From Nocardia caishijiensis NBRC 108228 (GTDB taxonomy: Bacteria; Actinomycetota; Actinomycetes; Mycobacteriales; Mycobacteriaceae), in assembly GCF_001612825.1 (NCBI RefSeq), contig NZ_BDBE01000006.1:62001-126000 (forward strand): DNA of 64,000 nt. Direction: 5' to 3'. The notes beneath the pieces are model-generated. The model saw nothing but the letters and a program-made list of their open reading frames with translations. It made no database searches and was not told where the DNA came from. The position numbers were made by a program, and so were the translations under genes. Positions within the stretch are counted from its first letter, which is position 1. Every line of letters begins with the position of its first letter. Below are positions 43,130 through 52,915 of this stretch, in pieces.

Positions 43130-43678
43130 ATGGAAATCCGTGAACTGGCCATCCCCGGCGCGTGGGTGGTCACCCCGCGCCTGCTCGGCGACGACCGTGG
43201 CATGTTCTGCGAGTCGTTCAAGGCCTCGGAGTTCGAGAAGGCCACCGGGCGACCCTTCGACCTGCACCAGGTGAACACCTCGGTGTCGGCGGCGGGGGTG
43301 TTGCGCGGCATCCACTACACCGAGGACCCGCCCGGCCAGGCCAAGTACGTGACGTGCGTGCGCGGCGCCTTCCTGGACGTGGTCGTCGACCTGCGACCCG
43401 GTTCGCCCACCTACGGCCGCTGGGACAGCGTGCTGCTCGACGACGTGGACCGCCGCTCGGTGTTCCTGTCCGAGGGTCTGGGCCACGCCATCCTGTCGCT
43501 GGAGAACTACTCGACGGTGACCTACCTGTGCTCGCTCGAGTACACCCCCGAATTCGACCGTGACCTGGACGCTTTCGACCCCCGGCTGGCCATCGACTGG
43601 CCGACCGAGGGTCGCGACGGCCGCCCGCTCACCTTCATCCGCTCCGCCAAGGACCAGGCCGCGGCAAGGTTGGATTAG
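43130..43678 (+). CDS. rmlC: dTDP-4-dehydrorhamnose 3,5-epimerase RmlC
   Basis: 182 residues from ATG at 43130. Cupin fold with FCESFKASEFEKATGR, the catalytic His in VLRGIHYTEDP, and YLCSLEYTPEFDRDLDAFDP containing the active-site Tyr and second-face residues. It epimerises C3 and C5 of dTDP-4-keto-6-deoxyglucose. The gap to rmlA is three bases, so the two are cotranscribed. The final enzyme RmlD is not nearby. Confidence 0.93.
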   Translation: MEIRELAIPGAWVVTPRLLGDDRGMFCESFKASEFEKATGRPFDLHQVNTSVSAAGVLRGIHYTEDPPGQAKYVTCVRGAFLDVVVDLRPGSPTYGRWDSVLLDDVDRRSVFLSEGLGHAILSLENYSTVTYLCSLEYTPEFDRDLDAFDPRLAIDWPTEGRDGRPLTFIRSAKDQAAARLD

Positions 43679-43700
43679 CGGCTGACGCCGCGGCACGCCG

Positions 43701-43730
43701 AAAGGCACCACCGGGAAAGGTGGTGCCTTT
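43701..43730. terminator. Bidirectional terminator between rmlC and the MFS gene
   Basis: AAAGGCACCACC (43701-43712) pairs with GGTGGTGCCTTT (43719-43730). The stem ends in AAA/TTT on both strands, giving a short T-run in either direction for the convergent genes. Confidence 0.75.
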
Positions 43731-43743
43731 CAGTCCTTTCGGA

Positions 43744-45210
43744 TCAGACCGTTTGAAGCACCTTCTCCTCCTCTGTCACCGGCGCGTCGGTGACCCGCTT
43801 GCGCGGCCAGAACACCGTGAGCGCGACCAGGGCACCGAGCACCGTGACACCGGCGGCGAACTCTAGGCCGGGGCGGTAGGTGTCGAGCATCTGTTGCGGC
43901 GAGGTGCCGTGGGCGGTGCCCGAGGTGACGATGGCGGTGGTCACCGCGAGCACCACAGCGGCACCGACCTGCATGGAGGTCTGCAGCACGCCCGCCGCGA
44001 GACCCTGCTCCTCGTCGTCGATACCGCTGGTGGCCTGCACGTTGATGGCGGGGAAGCCCACCCAGCCGATGCCGATCAGCAGGATCGCCGGCAGCAGCAC
44101 GGTCAGGTAGTCGGGCGCGGTGTCGACCCGCAGGAACAGCAGGTATCCGACGGCCATCACCGACATGGTCACGGCGATCACCGGGCCGGTGCCGAAGCGG
44201 TCGATCAGCTTGTCGGAGAAGAACGCCGAGGCCACGACCAAGATGCCGACCGGGAGCAGCGCCATGGCGAGCTTCAGCGGCGACCAGCCGAGGGTGTCCT
44301 GCAGGTACAGCGTCACGATGAACTGCCAGCTGAAGTACGAACCGGCGACCGCGACAATGGCCAGGCTGGCCCGCACCAGCGACACCTTGCGCAGGATCCC
44401 GAGCCGGACCAGCGGGTGGGCGACGCGCTGCTCGGTGACGACGAACGCGGCGAACAGCGCGACGACGGCGAGGAACGAGCCGATGGTGCGGGCCGAGTCC
44501 CAGCCGACCTCCGGCGCGGTGACGACGGTGTACACCAGCAGCAACATGCCCGCGGTGGACAGCAGCGCGCCGAGCAGATCGTGGCCGCCCTCCTCGGCCT
44601 TGCCGTCCTTGGGGATCAGCACGAACGCGGCGACCAGGGCGGCGACGGCGATCGGGACGGGCAGCAGGAACGTCCAACGCCAGCCGACCCCGGTCATCAG
44701 ACCACCGAAGAGCAGACCCATGGAGTAACCGCCCGCGCCGAACACGGTGTAGATGGACAGCGCCTTGTTGCGCGCTTTTCCTTCGGCGAAGGTGGTGGTG
44801 ATGATCGACAGGCCGGTGGGCGCGGTGAACGCGGCGGCCAGGCCCTTGATGAAGCGGGTGACGATCAGCAGCGTCGGATCGCTGACCAGGCCACCGACCA
44901 GGGATGCGACGGCGAAGACGGCGAGCGCGATGAGGAAGACCTTGCGGCGTCCGAGCAGGTCGGCCGTGCGGCCGCCGAGCAGCAGCAGACCGCCGTAGCC
45001 GAGGACGTAGCCGCCGACGAGCCACTGCAGGGTGGAGGTGGACATATCGAGTTCGGCGCCGATGGACGGCAGGGCGACGCCGATCATCGAGACGTCGAGA
45101 CCGTCGAGGAAAAGAACGATGCACAGGGTGATCAGCAGGCCCCAGAGGCGAGCGGACCACCGGGTCGGGTCGGTCGCCTCGGCGGCCGAGAGCGTTGCTG
45201 GCGAAGTCAT
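43744..45210 (-). CDS. MFS drug exporter (DHA2/EmrB-QacA type)
   Basis: 488 residues from ATG at 45210. Motif A variant GGRTADLLGRRKVFLIALAV follows the second helix, preceded by LFLDGLDVSMIGVALPSIGAEL with the early acidic residues of multidrug exporters. The hydrophobic pattern fits 14 helices. TAATGT (45223-45218) lies seven bases before the ATG, so the mRNA is probably leaderless; ATG 45249 lies inside the operator region and is rejected. It is divergent from a marR gene, with repeated ATGC-type palindromes between, the classic drug-efflux arrangement. Confidence 0.9.
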   Translation of the reverse strand: MTSPATLSAAEATDPTRWSARLWGLLITLCIVLFLDGLDVSMIGVALPSIGAELDMSTSTLQWLVGGYVLGYGGLLLLGGRTADLLGRRKVFLIALAVFAVASLVGGLVSDPTLLIVTRFIKGLAAAFTAPTGLSIITTTFAEGKARNKALSIYTVFGAGGYSMGLLFGGLMTGVGWRWTFLLPVPIAVAALVAAFVLIPKDGKAEEGGHDLLGALLSTAGMLLLVYTVVTAPEVGWDSARTIGSFLAVVALFAAFVVTEQRVAHPLVRLGILRKVSLVRASLAIVAVAGSYFSWQFIVTLYLQDTLGWSPLKLAMALLPVGILVVASAFFSDKLIDRFGTGPVIAVTMSVMAVGYLLFLRVDTAPDYLTVLLPAILLIGIGWVGFPAINVQATSGIDDEEQGLAAGVLQTSMQVGAAVVLAVTTAIVTSGTAHGTSPQQMLDTYRPGLEFAAGVTVLGALVALTVFWPRKRVTDAPVTEEEKVLQTV

Positions 45211-45232
45211 GCGGAGGACATTACATGCATGC

Positions 45233-45266
45233 GCATTTAATGCCAACACATTTAATGCAGTTGCAT
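45233..45266. promoter_or_regulatory. MarR operator between marR and the MFS gene
   Basis: GCATTTAATGC (45233-45243) and CATTTAATGC (45249-45258) are direct repeats of a near-palindrome, and ATGCA-GT-TGCAT (45255-45266) is a perfect inverted repeat. The last site lies 18 bases before the marR -10 box TAAGAT (45284-45289). Confidence 0.7.
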
Positions 45267-45295
45267 AGATCAGTCGGACGCACTAAGATGGCCGC

Positions 45296-45694
45296 ATGTC
45301 GAACCCGGCCAACACAGCTCGGCGCAACGAAGCGCCCACCGAGCTGATCGGCCAGTGGCGCGCACTGCTCGACCGGCACGCCGCCGTGAGCTGCGCACTG
45401 GAAAAGGCGCTCCAGAACGAACATCAGATCGGTCTCAGCGAATTCGAGATCATCGACCGGCTCGTCGACGCGGACTGCGAGAAGTACCGCATGACCGAGT
45501 TGGCCACCGATATCTACCTGAGCCAGAGCGCCCTCTCGCGCGCGGTGGCCAGGCTCGAACGCGACGGCCTGGTCGAACGCGTCACCTGCCCCGGCGACCG
45601 GCGCGCGTGTTTCGTCACACTCACGGAAAAGGGCAGGGCGGTCTACGACCGGGCCCTGCCCACGCACCGTTCGGTGCTCACCGACTCCTGGTAG
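45296..45694 (+). CDS. MarR family regulator
   Basis: 132 residues from ATG at 45296, with TAAGAT six bases upstream (leaderless type). Winged helix with LATDIYLSQSALSRAVARLERDGLVERVTCPGDRRACFVTLTEKG, the MarR DNA-binding and wing motif. It is slightly short, with a C-terminal helix ending HRSVLTDSW, so the dimerisation end is trimmed compared with usual 140-150-residue members. It probably represses itself and the divergent MFS exporter. The ligand is unknown. Confidence 0.9.
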   Translation: MSNPANTARRNEAPTELIGQWRALLDRHAAVSCALEKALQNEHQIGLSEFEIIDRLVDADCEKYRMTELATDIYLSQSALSRAVARLERDGLVERVTCPGDRRACFVTLTEKGRAVYDRALPTHRSVLTDSW

Positions 45695-45697
45695 CGG

Positions 45698-46543
45698 CTA
45701 CACCGTCGCGCTCGCCGCGGCGGTGATGTCGGCGAAAGCGGAACGGTAGCGGTCGAATTCGGCCGGTTTGTCGAGATAGACCGAACCGGCGAGGGTCTCC
45801 ACGTAGACCACCGGCGGTTCCTGCTTGTCGACGGCGTTGTCACCGTCGAAATCGAGCACGGTGAACCGGCCCGATTCGAGCCCGGCGTGGTAGCCGCAGT
45901 CGTCGGGGACCACCCGGATGTCGACGGTGTCGCGTTCGGCCAGCTCGCGCAGGTACGCCCGCTGACCGGCGAGCACCCGATCGTCACCGATCCGGCGCGA
46001 CAGCACCGACGCCGCGAGCACCACCCGCAGCCGCAGCGGCGCAGCGGCCCGAGTGAGCAGGGCCTGTCGGGCCGTACGCACCCGCAGCCGCCGGTCCAGG
46101 TCCGCCTCGGTGAGCCCGGGGATCGTCCGCTCTAGCAGTGCCCTGGTGTAGTCCTCGGTCTGCACCAGGGCCGGGACCAGGCCGTCCTCGTAGATCGACA
46201 GCTCGGCCGCCGCCTCCTCGAGGCCGATGTAGACCTCGAAACCCTCCGGAATCACATCGCCGTAACTCGTCCACCAGCCCCGCGCCTTGGTTTCGCGAGC
46301 CAGTGCCGCCAGCGGTTCCACCTGCTCGGCGGGCGCGCCGTACACCTTGCACATGGCCTCGACATCGAGGCTGCGCAACGACGTCTGCCCCGTTTCGATC
46401 CGCCAGATCTTCGCTTCCGACCACTCGAGTTGCGCCGCCGCGGTTCTGGTAGTCATCCGCGCACGGTTGCGCAGGTCACGTAAGTGCCTGCCCAGCTGCC
46501 TGCGCGGCATGGTCGAACCGGTGACGCCCTGCGGTGAAGCCAT
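45698..46543 (-). CDS. XRE-type regulator with DUF5753 domain
   Basis: 281 residues from ATG at 46543 (GGGGGGAAG upstream). N-terminal helix-turn-helix (LRDLRNRARMTTRTAAAQLE, then WSEAKIWRIETGQTSLRSLD) and a C-terminal DUF5753 domain (LVPALVQTEDYTRALLE; LRRLAERDTVDIRVVPDD-like segment; SGRFTVLDFDGD). These abundant actinobacterial regulators often sit next to a small DUF397 partner; none is seen here. Target unknown. The inverted repeat CTGATG-CAT-CATCAG at 46604-46618 lies upstream and may be its operator. Confidence 0.88.
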   Translation of the reverse strand: MASPQGVTGSTMPRRQLGRHLRDLRNRARMTTRTAAAQLEWSEAKIWRIETGQTSLRSLDVEAMCKVYGAPAEQVEPLAALARETKARGWWTSYGDVIPEGFEVYIGLEEAAAELSIYEDGLVPALVQTEDYTRALLERTIPGLTEADLDRRLRVRTARQALLTRAAAPLRLRVVLAASVLSRRIGDDRVLAGQRAYLRELAERDTVDIRVVPDDCGYHAGLESGRFTVLDFDGDNAVDKQEPPVVYVETLAGSVYLDKPAEFDRYRSAFADITAAASATV

Positions 46544-46664
46544 ACTTCCCCCCTGTATCCAAATCCGGCCTCCCCGTTGTCCGCTGGAGGCCGCCGTTCG
46601 CAGCTGATGCATCATCAGATCTGCGGACGGATTGTTTCACAATGAATCGGACACCGCGCAAGAC

Positions 46665-47270
46665 CTACTTCTTCTTCCGGAACCGCCAGAACTGAACGGC
46701 GCGAACATCTTCGGACAGCTGGTTCACCGGCTCGGCGACATCGGACAGTGCTTGGAACAACCCGTCGGCGAGTTCGCTGATGTGCTCGACCCGGCCCGCG
46801 AGCCGGGCGGCGTTGTCGGCGAACTCGAGCATCAACCGCACCGACGCGGCGATGGTGACACCGAGCGGAACGGCCACGAGGGCGGCGAGCACACCGAGCA
46901 CCGCCGAGGCCTTCCACATCAGCACCGTCAGCGCGATCGGCAGGCCGATCGCGAAGGAGATCACGCACAGGATGTAGGCGAGCGGCAGCAGCGTGCGGGT
47001 CGCGGGCCTGCGGAATTGCACGTCGAGCAGGGAGCGAAGCGCCTCGGCACCCCACTCGGTGGCCGAGCGGGTGCTGCGGAACGGATCGTCGAATCCGGCA
47101 TCGCGGGCGATGGGGGTTCCCTCGGCCGCCTCGGAGTCCTCGGTCTGCTCCCGCGAACGCGACGCCGTACGCTTCACGTCGGCCTCTTTCCAAGAGAGCC
47201 AGCGAGATTCGGCCTCGAACTCCTCGGCCTCCGGCTCACCGGCCGGAGTGGTGTTCGGCACGTCGGTCAT
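46665..47270 (-). CDS. DUF4282 membrane protein
   Basis: 201 residues from ATG at 47270 with AGGA upstream. An acidic, disordered N-terminus of about 70 residues is followed by SLLDVQFRRPATRTLLPLAY and two membrane segments (ILCVISFAIGLPIALTVLMW; VLGVLAALVAVPLGVTIAAS), then the conserved R-x-x-x-E stretch SVRLMLEFADNAARLAGRVE that defines DUF4282. A short basic C-terminus (FRKKK) ends it. Function unknown. Confidence 0.82.
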   Translation of the reverse strand: MTDVPNTTPAGEPEAEEFEAESRWLSWKEADVKRTASRSREQTEDSEAAEGTPIARDAGFDDPFRSTRSATEWGAEALRSLLDVQFRRPATRTLLPLAYILCVISFAIGLPIALTVLMWKASAVLGVLAALVAVPLGVTIAASVRLMLEFADNAARLAGRVEHISELADGLFQALSDVAEPVNQLSEDVRAVQFWRFRKKK

Positions 47271-47461
47271 GGCCCGATCCTGCCCGCTTTCCGACGACAC
47301 GCCAACACGACGGGGACCGAACCTGCGATAGCGAAGGTTCACCGAGTGAGACGAACCAGACAGTCTCGATTATTTTTCCGAATCCGCGTAACAACTCGGC
47401 CACCTTGCGCCGATACGCCCATGAACGCAGGAACAGAGCTCTTCGGGGAATGGAGAACACA

Positions 47462-47941
47462 GTGCGCACGACGTTTCCGACCAACACTATGGCCGCCGAC
47501 AAGGGTGCCGCCGCGCTGGACTACGCCGCGCGGGGTTGGAACGTTGCCGAAACCACCAACGGCCTGTGCCTGGTGACCGACGAGAACGTTTCGGCCATCG
47601 AGATCACCGGCGAGATGGCAGGCGAGGTTCGTCGCTTCCTGCGCGCCAACAACCTGTCCGGCCCCGTGATCGAGATCCCGGGCGCCGAGCGTCGCGAGAT
47701 CCACCTGGTGACCGGCGTCGCCAAGGCCGCCATGGCCATCGCCGCGATGCGCGAGGCCGGTGTGCTGGTGCACACCGACGGCGCGAGCATCCCCCTGCCG
47801 CCCACCCAGCTGGCCGCCGGTTCGGCGTCGTGGGGCGTCGCTCCGTCCGAGGCCCGCTGGGTTCCGCCGGTCGTCGCGCTCGGTGCCGCCGTGCGTGCCG
47901 CCGCGTCCCGCAAGCGCGCCACGCTGACCGTGGCCTGCTGA
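47462..47941 (+). CDS. Prim-Pol-like domain remnant protein, unknown function
   Basis: 159 residues from GTG at 47462 (GGAG six bases upstream). The opening GAAALDYAARGWNVAET resembles the start of bifunctional primase/polymerase (Prim-Pol) domains, and LPPTQLAAGSASWGVAPSEARWVPP resembles their later part. The catalytic acidic motif (DxD/DxE followed by His) of Prim-Pol is not seen, so the protein is probably not a polymerase. Family assignment is tentative. A terminator follows directly. Confidence 0.5.
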   Translation: MRTTFPTNTMAADKGAAALDYAARGWNVAETTNGLCLVTDENVSAIEITGEMAGEVRRFLRANNLSGPVIEIPGAERREIHLVTGVAKAAMAIAAMREAGVLVHTDGASIPLPPTQLAAGSASWGVAPSEARWVPPVVALGAAVRAAASRKRATLTVAC

Positions 47942-47960
47942 GGCAGCTTTTCCACAGCCG

Positions 47961-48005
47961 ACCCGCGACCGCGACGGATCCCCACGTCGCCTCGCGGGTT
48001 TTCTG
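47961..48005 (+). terminator. Terminator after the Prim-Pol-like gene
   Basis: ACCCGCGA (47961-47968) pairs with TCGCGGGT (47992-47999) and an inner GCGACG (47971-47976) with CGTCGC (47985-47990); followed by TTTCTG. Confidence 0.7.
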
Positions 48006-48048
48006 CGTTTCCCGGTGCCGAGCGGCCGGGGTGGAGTAGGCATGAACC

Positions 48049-50211
48049 ATGGCTCCGCGCTCGTTGCTTCGCACCTGCCCGCTCTGTGAGGCCGTCTGCG
48101 GCCTGAGCATCACCCTCGACGACAACGACCGGGTGCTCTCGGTGCGCGGCGACCGAGACGACCCGTTCAGCAAGGGCTTCATCTGCCCCAAGGGCGCCGG
48201 TTTCGGGAAGCTCGACGACGACCCCGATCTGGTCACCACCCCGCTCGTCCGCGACGGCGCCGACTTCCGCCCGGCGAGTTGGGACGAGGCGTTCGACCTG
48301 ATCGCCGAGCGTTTCGCCGCTGTGCGCGCGGCGCGCGGCACCGGCGCCACCGGCATCTACCTCGGCAATCCCACTGCCCACACGATCGCGGGCGCCCTCT
48401 ACGCGCCCGCGCTGGTCCGCGCGCTGAGCACCCGGCACGTGTACTCGGCCAGCACTGCCGATCAGATGCCCAAGCAGGTGGCCGCCGGGCTGATGTTCGG
48501 CGACCCGATGGCCGTCCCCGTTCCCGACCTCGACCGCACCGACTACTTGCTGATGCTCGGCGCCAACCCGCTGGAATCGAACGGTTCGCTGTGCACGGCG
48601 CCCAACTTCCCCGGCCGATTGAAGGCGCTGCGGGCGCGCGGCGGCACGCTCGTCGTCGTCGATCCACGGGCGACGCGGACGGCGGAACTGGCCGACGAAC
48701 ACCTCTTCATCCGGCCCGGCACCGACGCCTATCTGCTGTTCGCGGTGGTGCACACGTTGTTCGCCGAAAACCTGGTCGACGTGCGCGTGGCCGTCGACAA
48801 CCTCGACGAACTGCGCGACGCCGCAGCCGATTTCACGCCCGAGATCGCGACAGAACGCACCGGCATTACGGCCGAGACCATCCGCCGCATCGCCCGCGAA
48901 CTCGCCGCCGCCCCGACGGCCGCCGTCTACGCCCGGATCGGCACGTGCACCACCGAATTCGGCACGCTCACCCAGTGGCTCGTCGATGCGATCAATGTCC
49001 TCACCGGCAACCTCGACTCCCCCGGCGGCGCCATGTTCGCCACCCCGGCGGCGCTCGGCATCACGCGCACCAAACCGTTCCGACCGGGCCGCTGGACCAG
49101 CCGGGTGCGCGAATTGCCCGAAACCATGGGCGAACTCCCCGTCGCCACCCTCGCCGACGAACTGGAAACCCCTGGTGAAGGGCAGATCCGCGCGCTGGTG
49201 ACGGTGGCTGGCAACCCGGTGCTCTCCGCGCCGAGCGGCGCGCGGCTCGACGCGGGACTGGCCGGACTCGAATTCATGGTGAGCGTCGACCGGTACGTCA
49301 ACGAGACGACCCGGCACGCGAATGTGATTCTGCCGCCGCCTCGTTCGATCCAGTCACCGCACTACGACTTCGCGCTGCTGCACTTCGCGGTGCGCAACTA
49401 CGCGCGCTACTCGCGCCCCTTGGTGCCGCTCGACGGCAGGCCGTCGGAATCGGCGGTGCTCGCCCGGCTCGCGGCGGCCGTGAGCGGGCAACCACATCAC
49501 AGCGACGAGGCCGTCGCGATGATCGACGAACTGGTCATCGCGGGCATGCTGCACAAGGCGGGCACGAGTGACCGCCGCGACGAGCTCGATGGCGCCGACT
49601 CCACTGAACAACGCGTCGATCTGATGCTCAAACTCGGCCCCTACGGCGCGTGGAACGGCGGCGACCTCGGCCTGCGCACCCTCCTCGACAACCCGCACGG
49701 CATCGACCTCGGCCCGCTCGAGCCGCGTCTGCCGAAGGTCCTGCTGACCGCGTCGAAACGCGTCGACCTCGCACCGCGGCCCCTGCTCGCCGACGTCTCG
49801 CGCCTGCGCGAAGGCCTCGCGGCGAGTATGCCGCCCATGGTGCTGATCGGGCGCAGGCAGCTGCGATCCAACAACAGCTGGATGCACAACATCGAGGTAC
49901 TGGTCGGCGGCTCCAACCACTGCACACTGCACATCCACCCCGAGGACGCCGACCGCCTCGGCATCGGCGAGACGGCCGAGATCACCTCCGCCGCCGGTTC
50001 GCTGACCGTGCAAGTGGAGCTGACAGCGGCGATCATGCCCGGGGTGGTGAGCCTGCCGCACGGGTGGGGACACGCCACGAGCACGACCCAGTCCGTCGCG
50101 CGGGCCAACCCTGGCGTGAATGCCAATGCGCTGACCGACAATTCGATCGTCGACGCGATCACCGGAACGGCCGTGTTCAACGGTGTACCGGTGACGGTCG
50201 GACCGGCCTGA
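48049..50211 (+). CDS. Molybdopterin oxidoreductase with a [4Fe-4S] cluster
   Basis: 720 residues from ATG at 48049. Cluster ligands C10, C13, C17 and C46 (RTCPLCEAVCGLSI ... GFICPKGAG) open the protein. The molybdopterin guanine dinucleotide folds follow (YSASTADQMPKQVAAGLMFG; MLGANPLESNGSL; VVDPRATRTAELADEHLFIRPG) and the C-terminal cap domain contains SNNSWMHNIEVL and VSLPHGWGHATSTTQSVA. It belongs to the DMSO-reductase superfamily, close in architecture to NarB/formate-dehydrogenase-like catalytic subunits; substrate undetermined. No Tat signal is seen, so it is cytoplasmic. No redox partner subunit is adjacent. Confidence 0.9.
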   Translation: MAPRSLLRTCPLCEAVCGLSITLDDNDRVLSVRGDRDDPFSKGFICPKGAGFGKLDDDPDLVTTPLVRDGADFRPASWDEAFDLIAERFAAVRAARGTGATGIYLGNPTAHTIAGALYAPALVRALSTRHVYSASTADQMPKQVAAGLMFGDPMAVPVPDLDRTDYLLMLGANPLESNGSLCTAPNFPGRLKALRARGGTLVVVDPRATRTAELADEHLFIRPGTDAYLLFAVVHTLFAENLVDVRVAVDNLDELRDAAADFTPEIATERTGITAETIRRIARELAAAPTAAVYARIGTCTTEFGTLTQWLVDAINVLTGNLDSPGGAMFATPAALGITRTKPFRPGRWTSRVRELPETMGELPVATLADELETPGEGQIRALVTVAGNPVLSAPSGARLDAGLAGLEFMVSVDRYVNETTRHANVILPPPRSIQSPHYDFALLHFAVRNYARYSRPLVPLDGRPSESAVLARLAAAVSGQPHHSDEAVAMIDELVIAGMLHKAGTSDRRDELDGADSTEQRVDLMLKLGPYGAWNGGDLGLRTLLDNPHGIDLGPLEPRLPKVLLTASKRVDLAPRPLLADVSRLREGLAASMPPMVLIGRRQLRSNNSWMHNIEVLVGGSNHCTLHIHPEDADRLGIGETAEITSAAGSLTVQVELTAAIMPGVVSLPHGWGHATSTTQSVARANPGVNANALTDNSIVDAITGTAVFNGVPVTVGPA

Positions 50212-50349
50212 TTGGTCGTCGCCCAGAAAACCCGAAGCAAACCGCTCGTTACGGTCTTTCGCAATACCGGACTCGCCACGCGGAAGGCCGAACTCCCCTA
50301 GACTCCAATGAGATTGCGGTCACAGCACTTCGGCAGCAGAGGGGCCCCG

Positions 50350-50973
50350 ATGCCTGGACAACAGGTCGGCAGCGACGGAGAGCACGAACTTCAGGAGACG
50401 TTGGGCACCACCGAACGCGCCGAACGATTCTACGATGACCAGGTCATCGACTATCTCAACCCGATGATGCGGGAATTCGTCACCCGGATGGACATGGCGT
50501 TCATCTCCACGGCCGACGCGCACGGCGAATGCGACGCCAGCTTCCGCGCGGGAACCCCCGGTTTCCTGCACGTGATCGACGATCGCACGATTGCGTACCC
50601 CGAATATCGAGGTAACGGGGTGATGGCCAGCCTCGGCAATATTCTCGAGAACCCGCACGTCGGCATCCTGATGATCGACTTCGTCCGCGACCTCATCGGC
50701 CTGCACGTGAACGGAAAGGCCCGCATGGTCGCCGACAGCGAGCTGCGCGAAACCGTCACCGATCTGCCGCCGGCCGAACGAGGCAAAGCGGCACAGGTCT
50801 GGGTGGTCGTCGACGTGGAGGAGGCCTACATCCACTGCCGCAAACACATACCGCAGATGATTCCCGTCGCCCGCGATCGCCGCGAATGGGGCACCGACAA
50901 CGTCCGCGCCAAAGGCGGCGACTACTTCGGCGTGAAGGCGGGTCACCAGCACGCCGAAGTCAGGGCGGGTTGA
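50350..50973 (+). CDS. Pyridoxamine 5'-phosphate oxidase-like flavin-binding protein
   Basis: 207 residues from ATG at 50350; CAGAGGGG lies upstream. The split-barrel fold is visible: [71 protein letters not shown], and the C-terminal [19 protein letters not shown]. Members bind FMN or F420; which one cannot be told. Convergent with gtrA, leaving only two bases between stops. Confidence 0.88.
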   Translation: MPGQQVGSDGEHELQETLGTTERAERFYDDQVIDYLNPMMREFVTRMDMAFISTADAHGECDASFRAGTPGFLHVIDDRTIAYPEYRGNGVMASLGNILENPHVGILMIDFVRDLIGLHVNGKARMVADSELRETVTDLPPAERGKAAQVWVVVDVEEAYIHCRKHIPQMIPVARDRREWGTDNVRAKGGDYFGVKAGHQHAEVRAG

Positions 50974-50974
50974 C

Positions 50975-51430
50975 CTACTCGATCTTGAAGATCACCACAC
51001 GCTGCACGACGAAGTTGATCACCGTCGCCGTGCCCTGCGCGACGACGAACGCCACCGTCTGACGCCACCACTGGTCGGGCAGCGCGAACGCGAGCGCCGC
51101 GAACACACCGAGCTGTACCGCGAACGTCACCGCGTACAGCGCGACGACGGCCGCGAACCGCTTGCGGCTCGGTTCGGCCTGGAACGTCCAGCGACGATTG
51201 ATCAGGTACGCCGTCGTGGTGCCAGCGACGAAGCTGACCGCCTTGGCGAGCACCTCGGGCACCCCGAGCACGTTCGACAGCAACAGCAGCAGACCGAAGT
51301 CGACGATCGCCGAGAAACCGCCCGTGAGGGTGAACCGGACAATCTGCGTCTTCAGATCGACATCGGTACCCCCCGGCTCGTCGACCAGCGGAATTTCGGG
51401 GGGCAGGGGCAGATGCGGCTGTGCTTGCAC
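50975..51430 (-). CDS. GtrA-like membrane protein (Rv3789 type, second copy)
   Basis: 151 residues from GTG at 51430; TACCCT (51443-51438) seven bases upstream indicates a leaderless start. Four membrane segments with GtrA motifs ([58 protein letters not shown]). In mycobacteria the Rv3789 GtrA protein precedes dprE1 and was linked to decaprenyl-phosphoryl-arabinose flipping or AftA recruitment; here it is divergent from dprE1 but shares its promoter gap. Confidence 0.9.
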   Translation of the reverse strand: MQAQPHLPLPPEIPLVDEPGGTDVDLKTQIVRFTLTGGFSAIVDFGLLLLLSNVLGVPEVLAKAVSFVAGTTTAYLINRRWTFQAEPSRKRFAAVVALYAVTFAVQLGVFAALAFALPDQWWRQTVAFVVAQGTATVINFVVQRVVIFKIE

Positions 51431-51487
51431 GTGAGGAAGGGTACGAGACCGGTCACCGGTTGTGCCATGCCTGTAGCCTCTAAGCCG

Positions 51488-52915
51488 ATGTCTGAGAACA
51501 TTTCGACCACCAACGACGGGCCGTTCGTGCTTCCTACGCGCACGCGCAAGCTCACCGGTTGGGGTCGCACCGCACCCACCTCCGCCGAAGTGCTCTCGAC
51601 CGGCGATCCCGAGCTGATCGCCGAGGCCGTGCGCATGGTCGCCGAGGACAACGACAGCAAGCCAGCGCACTTGCGCCGTGGCGTGATCGCCCGTGGCCTC
51701 GGCCGCTCCTACGGCGACCACGCCCAGAACGCGGGCGGCCTCGTCATCGACATGCCCGCGCTCAACCGCATCCACCGCATCGACCGCGACACCCGCCTGG
51801 TCGACGTCGACGGCGGCGTGAGCCTGGACCAGCTGATGAAGGCCGCGCTCCCGTTCGGTCTGTGGGTTCCCGTGCTCCCCGGCACCCGCCAGGTGACGAT
51901 CGGCGGCGCCATCGCCTCCGACATCCACGGCAAGAACCACCACAGCGAGGGCAGCTTCGGCAACCACGTCCGCTCGATCGACCTGCTGGTCGCGGACGGT
52001 TCGGTCCGCACGGTGTCGCCGGACAACGACGCGGAGCTGTTCTGGGCGACGGTCGGTGGCAACGGGCTCACCGGCATCATCCTGCGCGCGACCATCGAGA
52101 TGGCGCCGACGGAGACGGCCTACTTCCTCAACGACGGGGTGAAGACCTCGACGCTGGACGAAACCGTCGCCGCCCACAGCGACGGCAGCGAGGCGAACTA
52201 CACCTACTCGAGCGCCTGGTTCGACGTGATCAGCCCGCTGCCCAAGCTCGGCCGCGCGACGATCACCCGCGGTCGCCTGGCCAAGCTGGACGAACTGCCC
52301 AAGAAGCTGCAGAAGAAGCCGCTGAAGTTCGACGCGCCGCACCTGATGACGGTGCCCGATATCTTCCCGAACTTCACCATGAACAAGCTGACGCTCTCGG
52401 CGGTCGGCGAGGCGTACTACGCCATGGGCGGGAACTACACCGGCAAGGTGCAGAACCTGACGCAGTTCTACCACCCGCTCGACATGATCTCGGAGTGGAA
52501 CCGTGGCTACGGTTCCAACGGATTCCTGCAGTACCAGTTCGTGGTGCCGACCGAGGCGGTCGAGGAGTTCAAGCGGATCATCATCGACATCCAGGCCTCA
52601 GGCCACTACTCCGCGCTGAATGTGTTCAAGCTGTTCGGTCCAGGTAACGACGCGCCGCTGAGCTTCCCGATGCCGGGCTGGAACATCTGCGTGGACTTCC
52701 CGATCAAGCCGGGCCTCAACGAGCTGGTCACCGACCTGGACCGCCGCGTGATGGAATTCGGCGGCCGTCTCTACACCGCGAAGGACTCGCGCACCAGCGC
52801 CGAGACCTTCCACAAGATGTATCCCCGGATCGACGAGTGGATCAAGGTCCGCCGCAGCGTCGACCCGAACGGCGTGTTCATGTCCGATATGGCCAGGAGG
52901 CTGGAGCTCCAGTGA
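51488..52915 (+). CDS. dprE1: Decaprenylphosphoryl-beta-D-ribose 2-oxidase DprE1
   Basis: 475 residues from ATG at 51488. FAD-binding (VAO-type) domain with [17 protein letters not shown] and [25 protein letters not shown]. The C-terminal substrate domain contains C401 in [11 protein letters not shown], the position of M. tuberculosis Cys387, the covalent target of benzothiazinones; a further Lys/Tyr-rich active site ([23 protein letters not shown]) is conserved. It oxidises decaprenyl-phosphoryl-ribose to the 2-keto form, the first half of arabinose donor synthesis. TAGCCT lies eight bases before the ATG. It overlaps dprE2. Confidence 0.95.
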   Translation: MSENISTTNDGPFVLPTRTRKLTGWGRTAPTSAEVLSTGDPELIAEAVRMVAEDNDSKPAHLRRGVIARGLGRSYGDHAQNAGGLVIDMPALNRIHRIDRDTRLVDVDGGVSLDQLMKAALPFGLWVPVLPGTRQVTIGGAIASDIHGKNHHSEGSFGNHVRSIDLLVADGSVRTVSPDNDAELFWATVGGNGLTGIILRATIEMAPTETAYFLNDGVKTSTLDETVAAHSDGSEANYTYSSAWFDVISPLPKLGRATITRGRLAKLDELPKKLQKKPLKFDAPHLMTVPDIFPNFTMNKLTLSAVGEAYYAMGGNYTGKVQNLTQFYHPLDMISEWNRGYGSNGFLQYQFVVPTEAVEEFKRIIIDIQASGHYSALNVFKLFGPGNDAPLSFPMPGWNICVDFPIKPGLNELVTDLDRRVMEFGGRLYTAKDSRTSAETFHKMYPRIDEWIKVRRSVDPNGVFMSDMARRLELQ

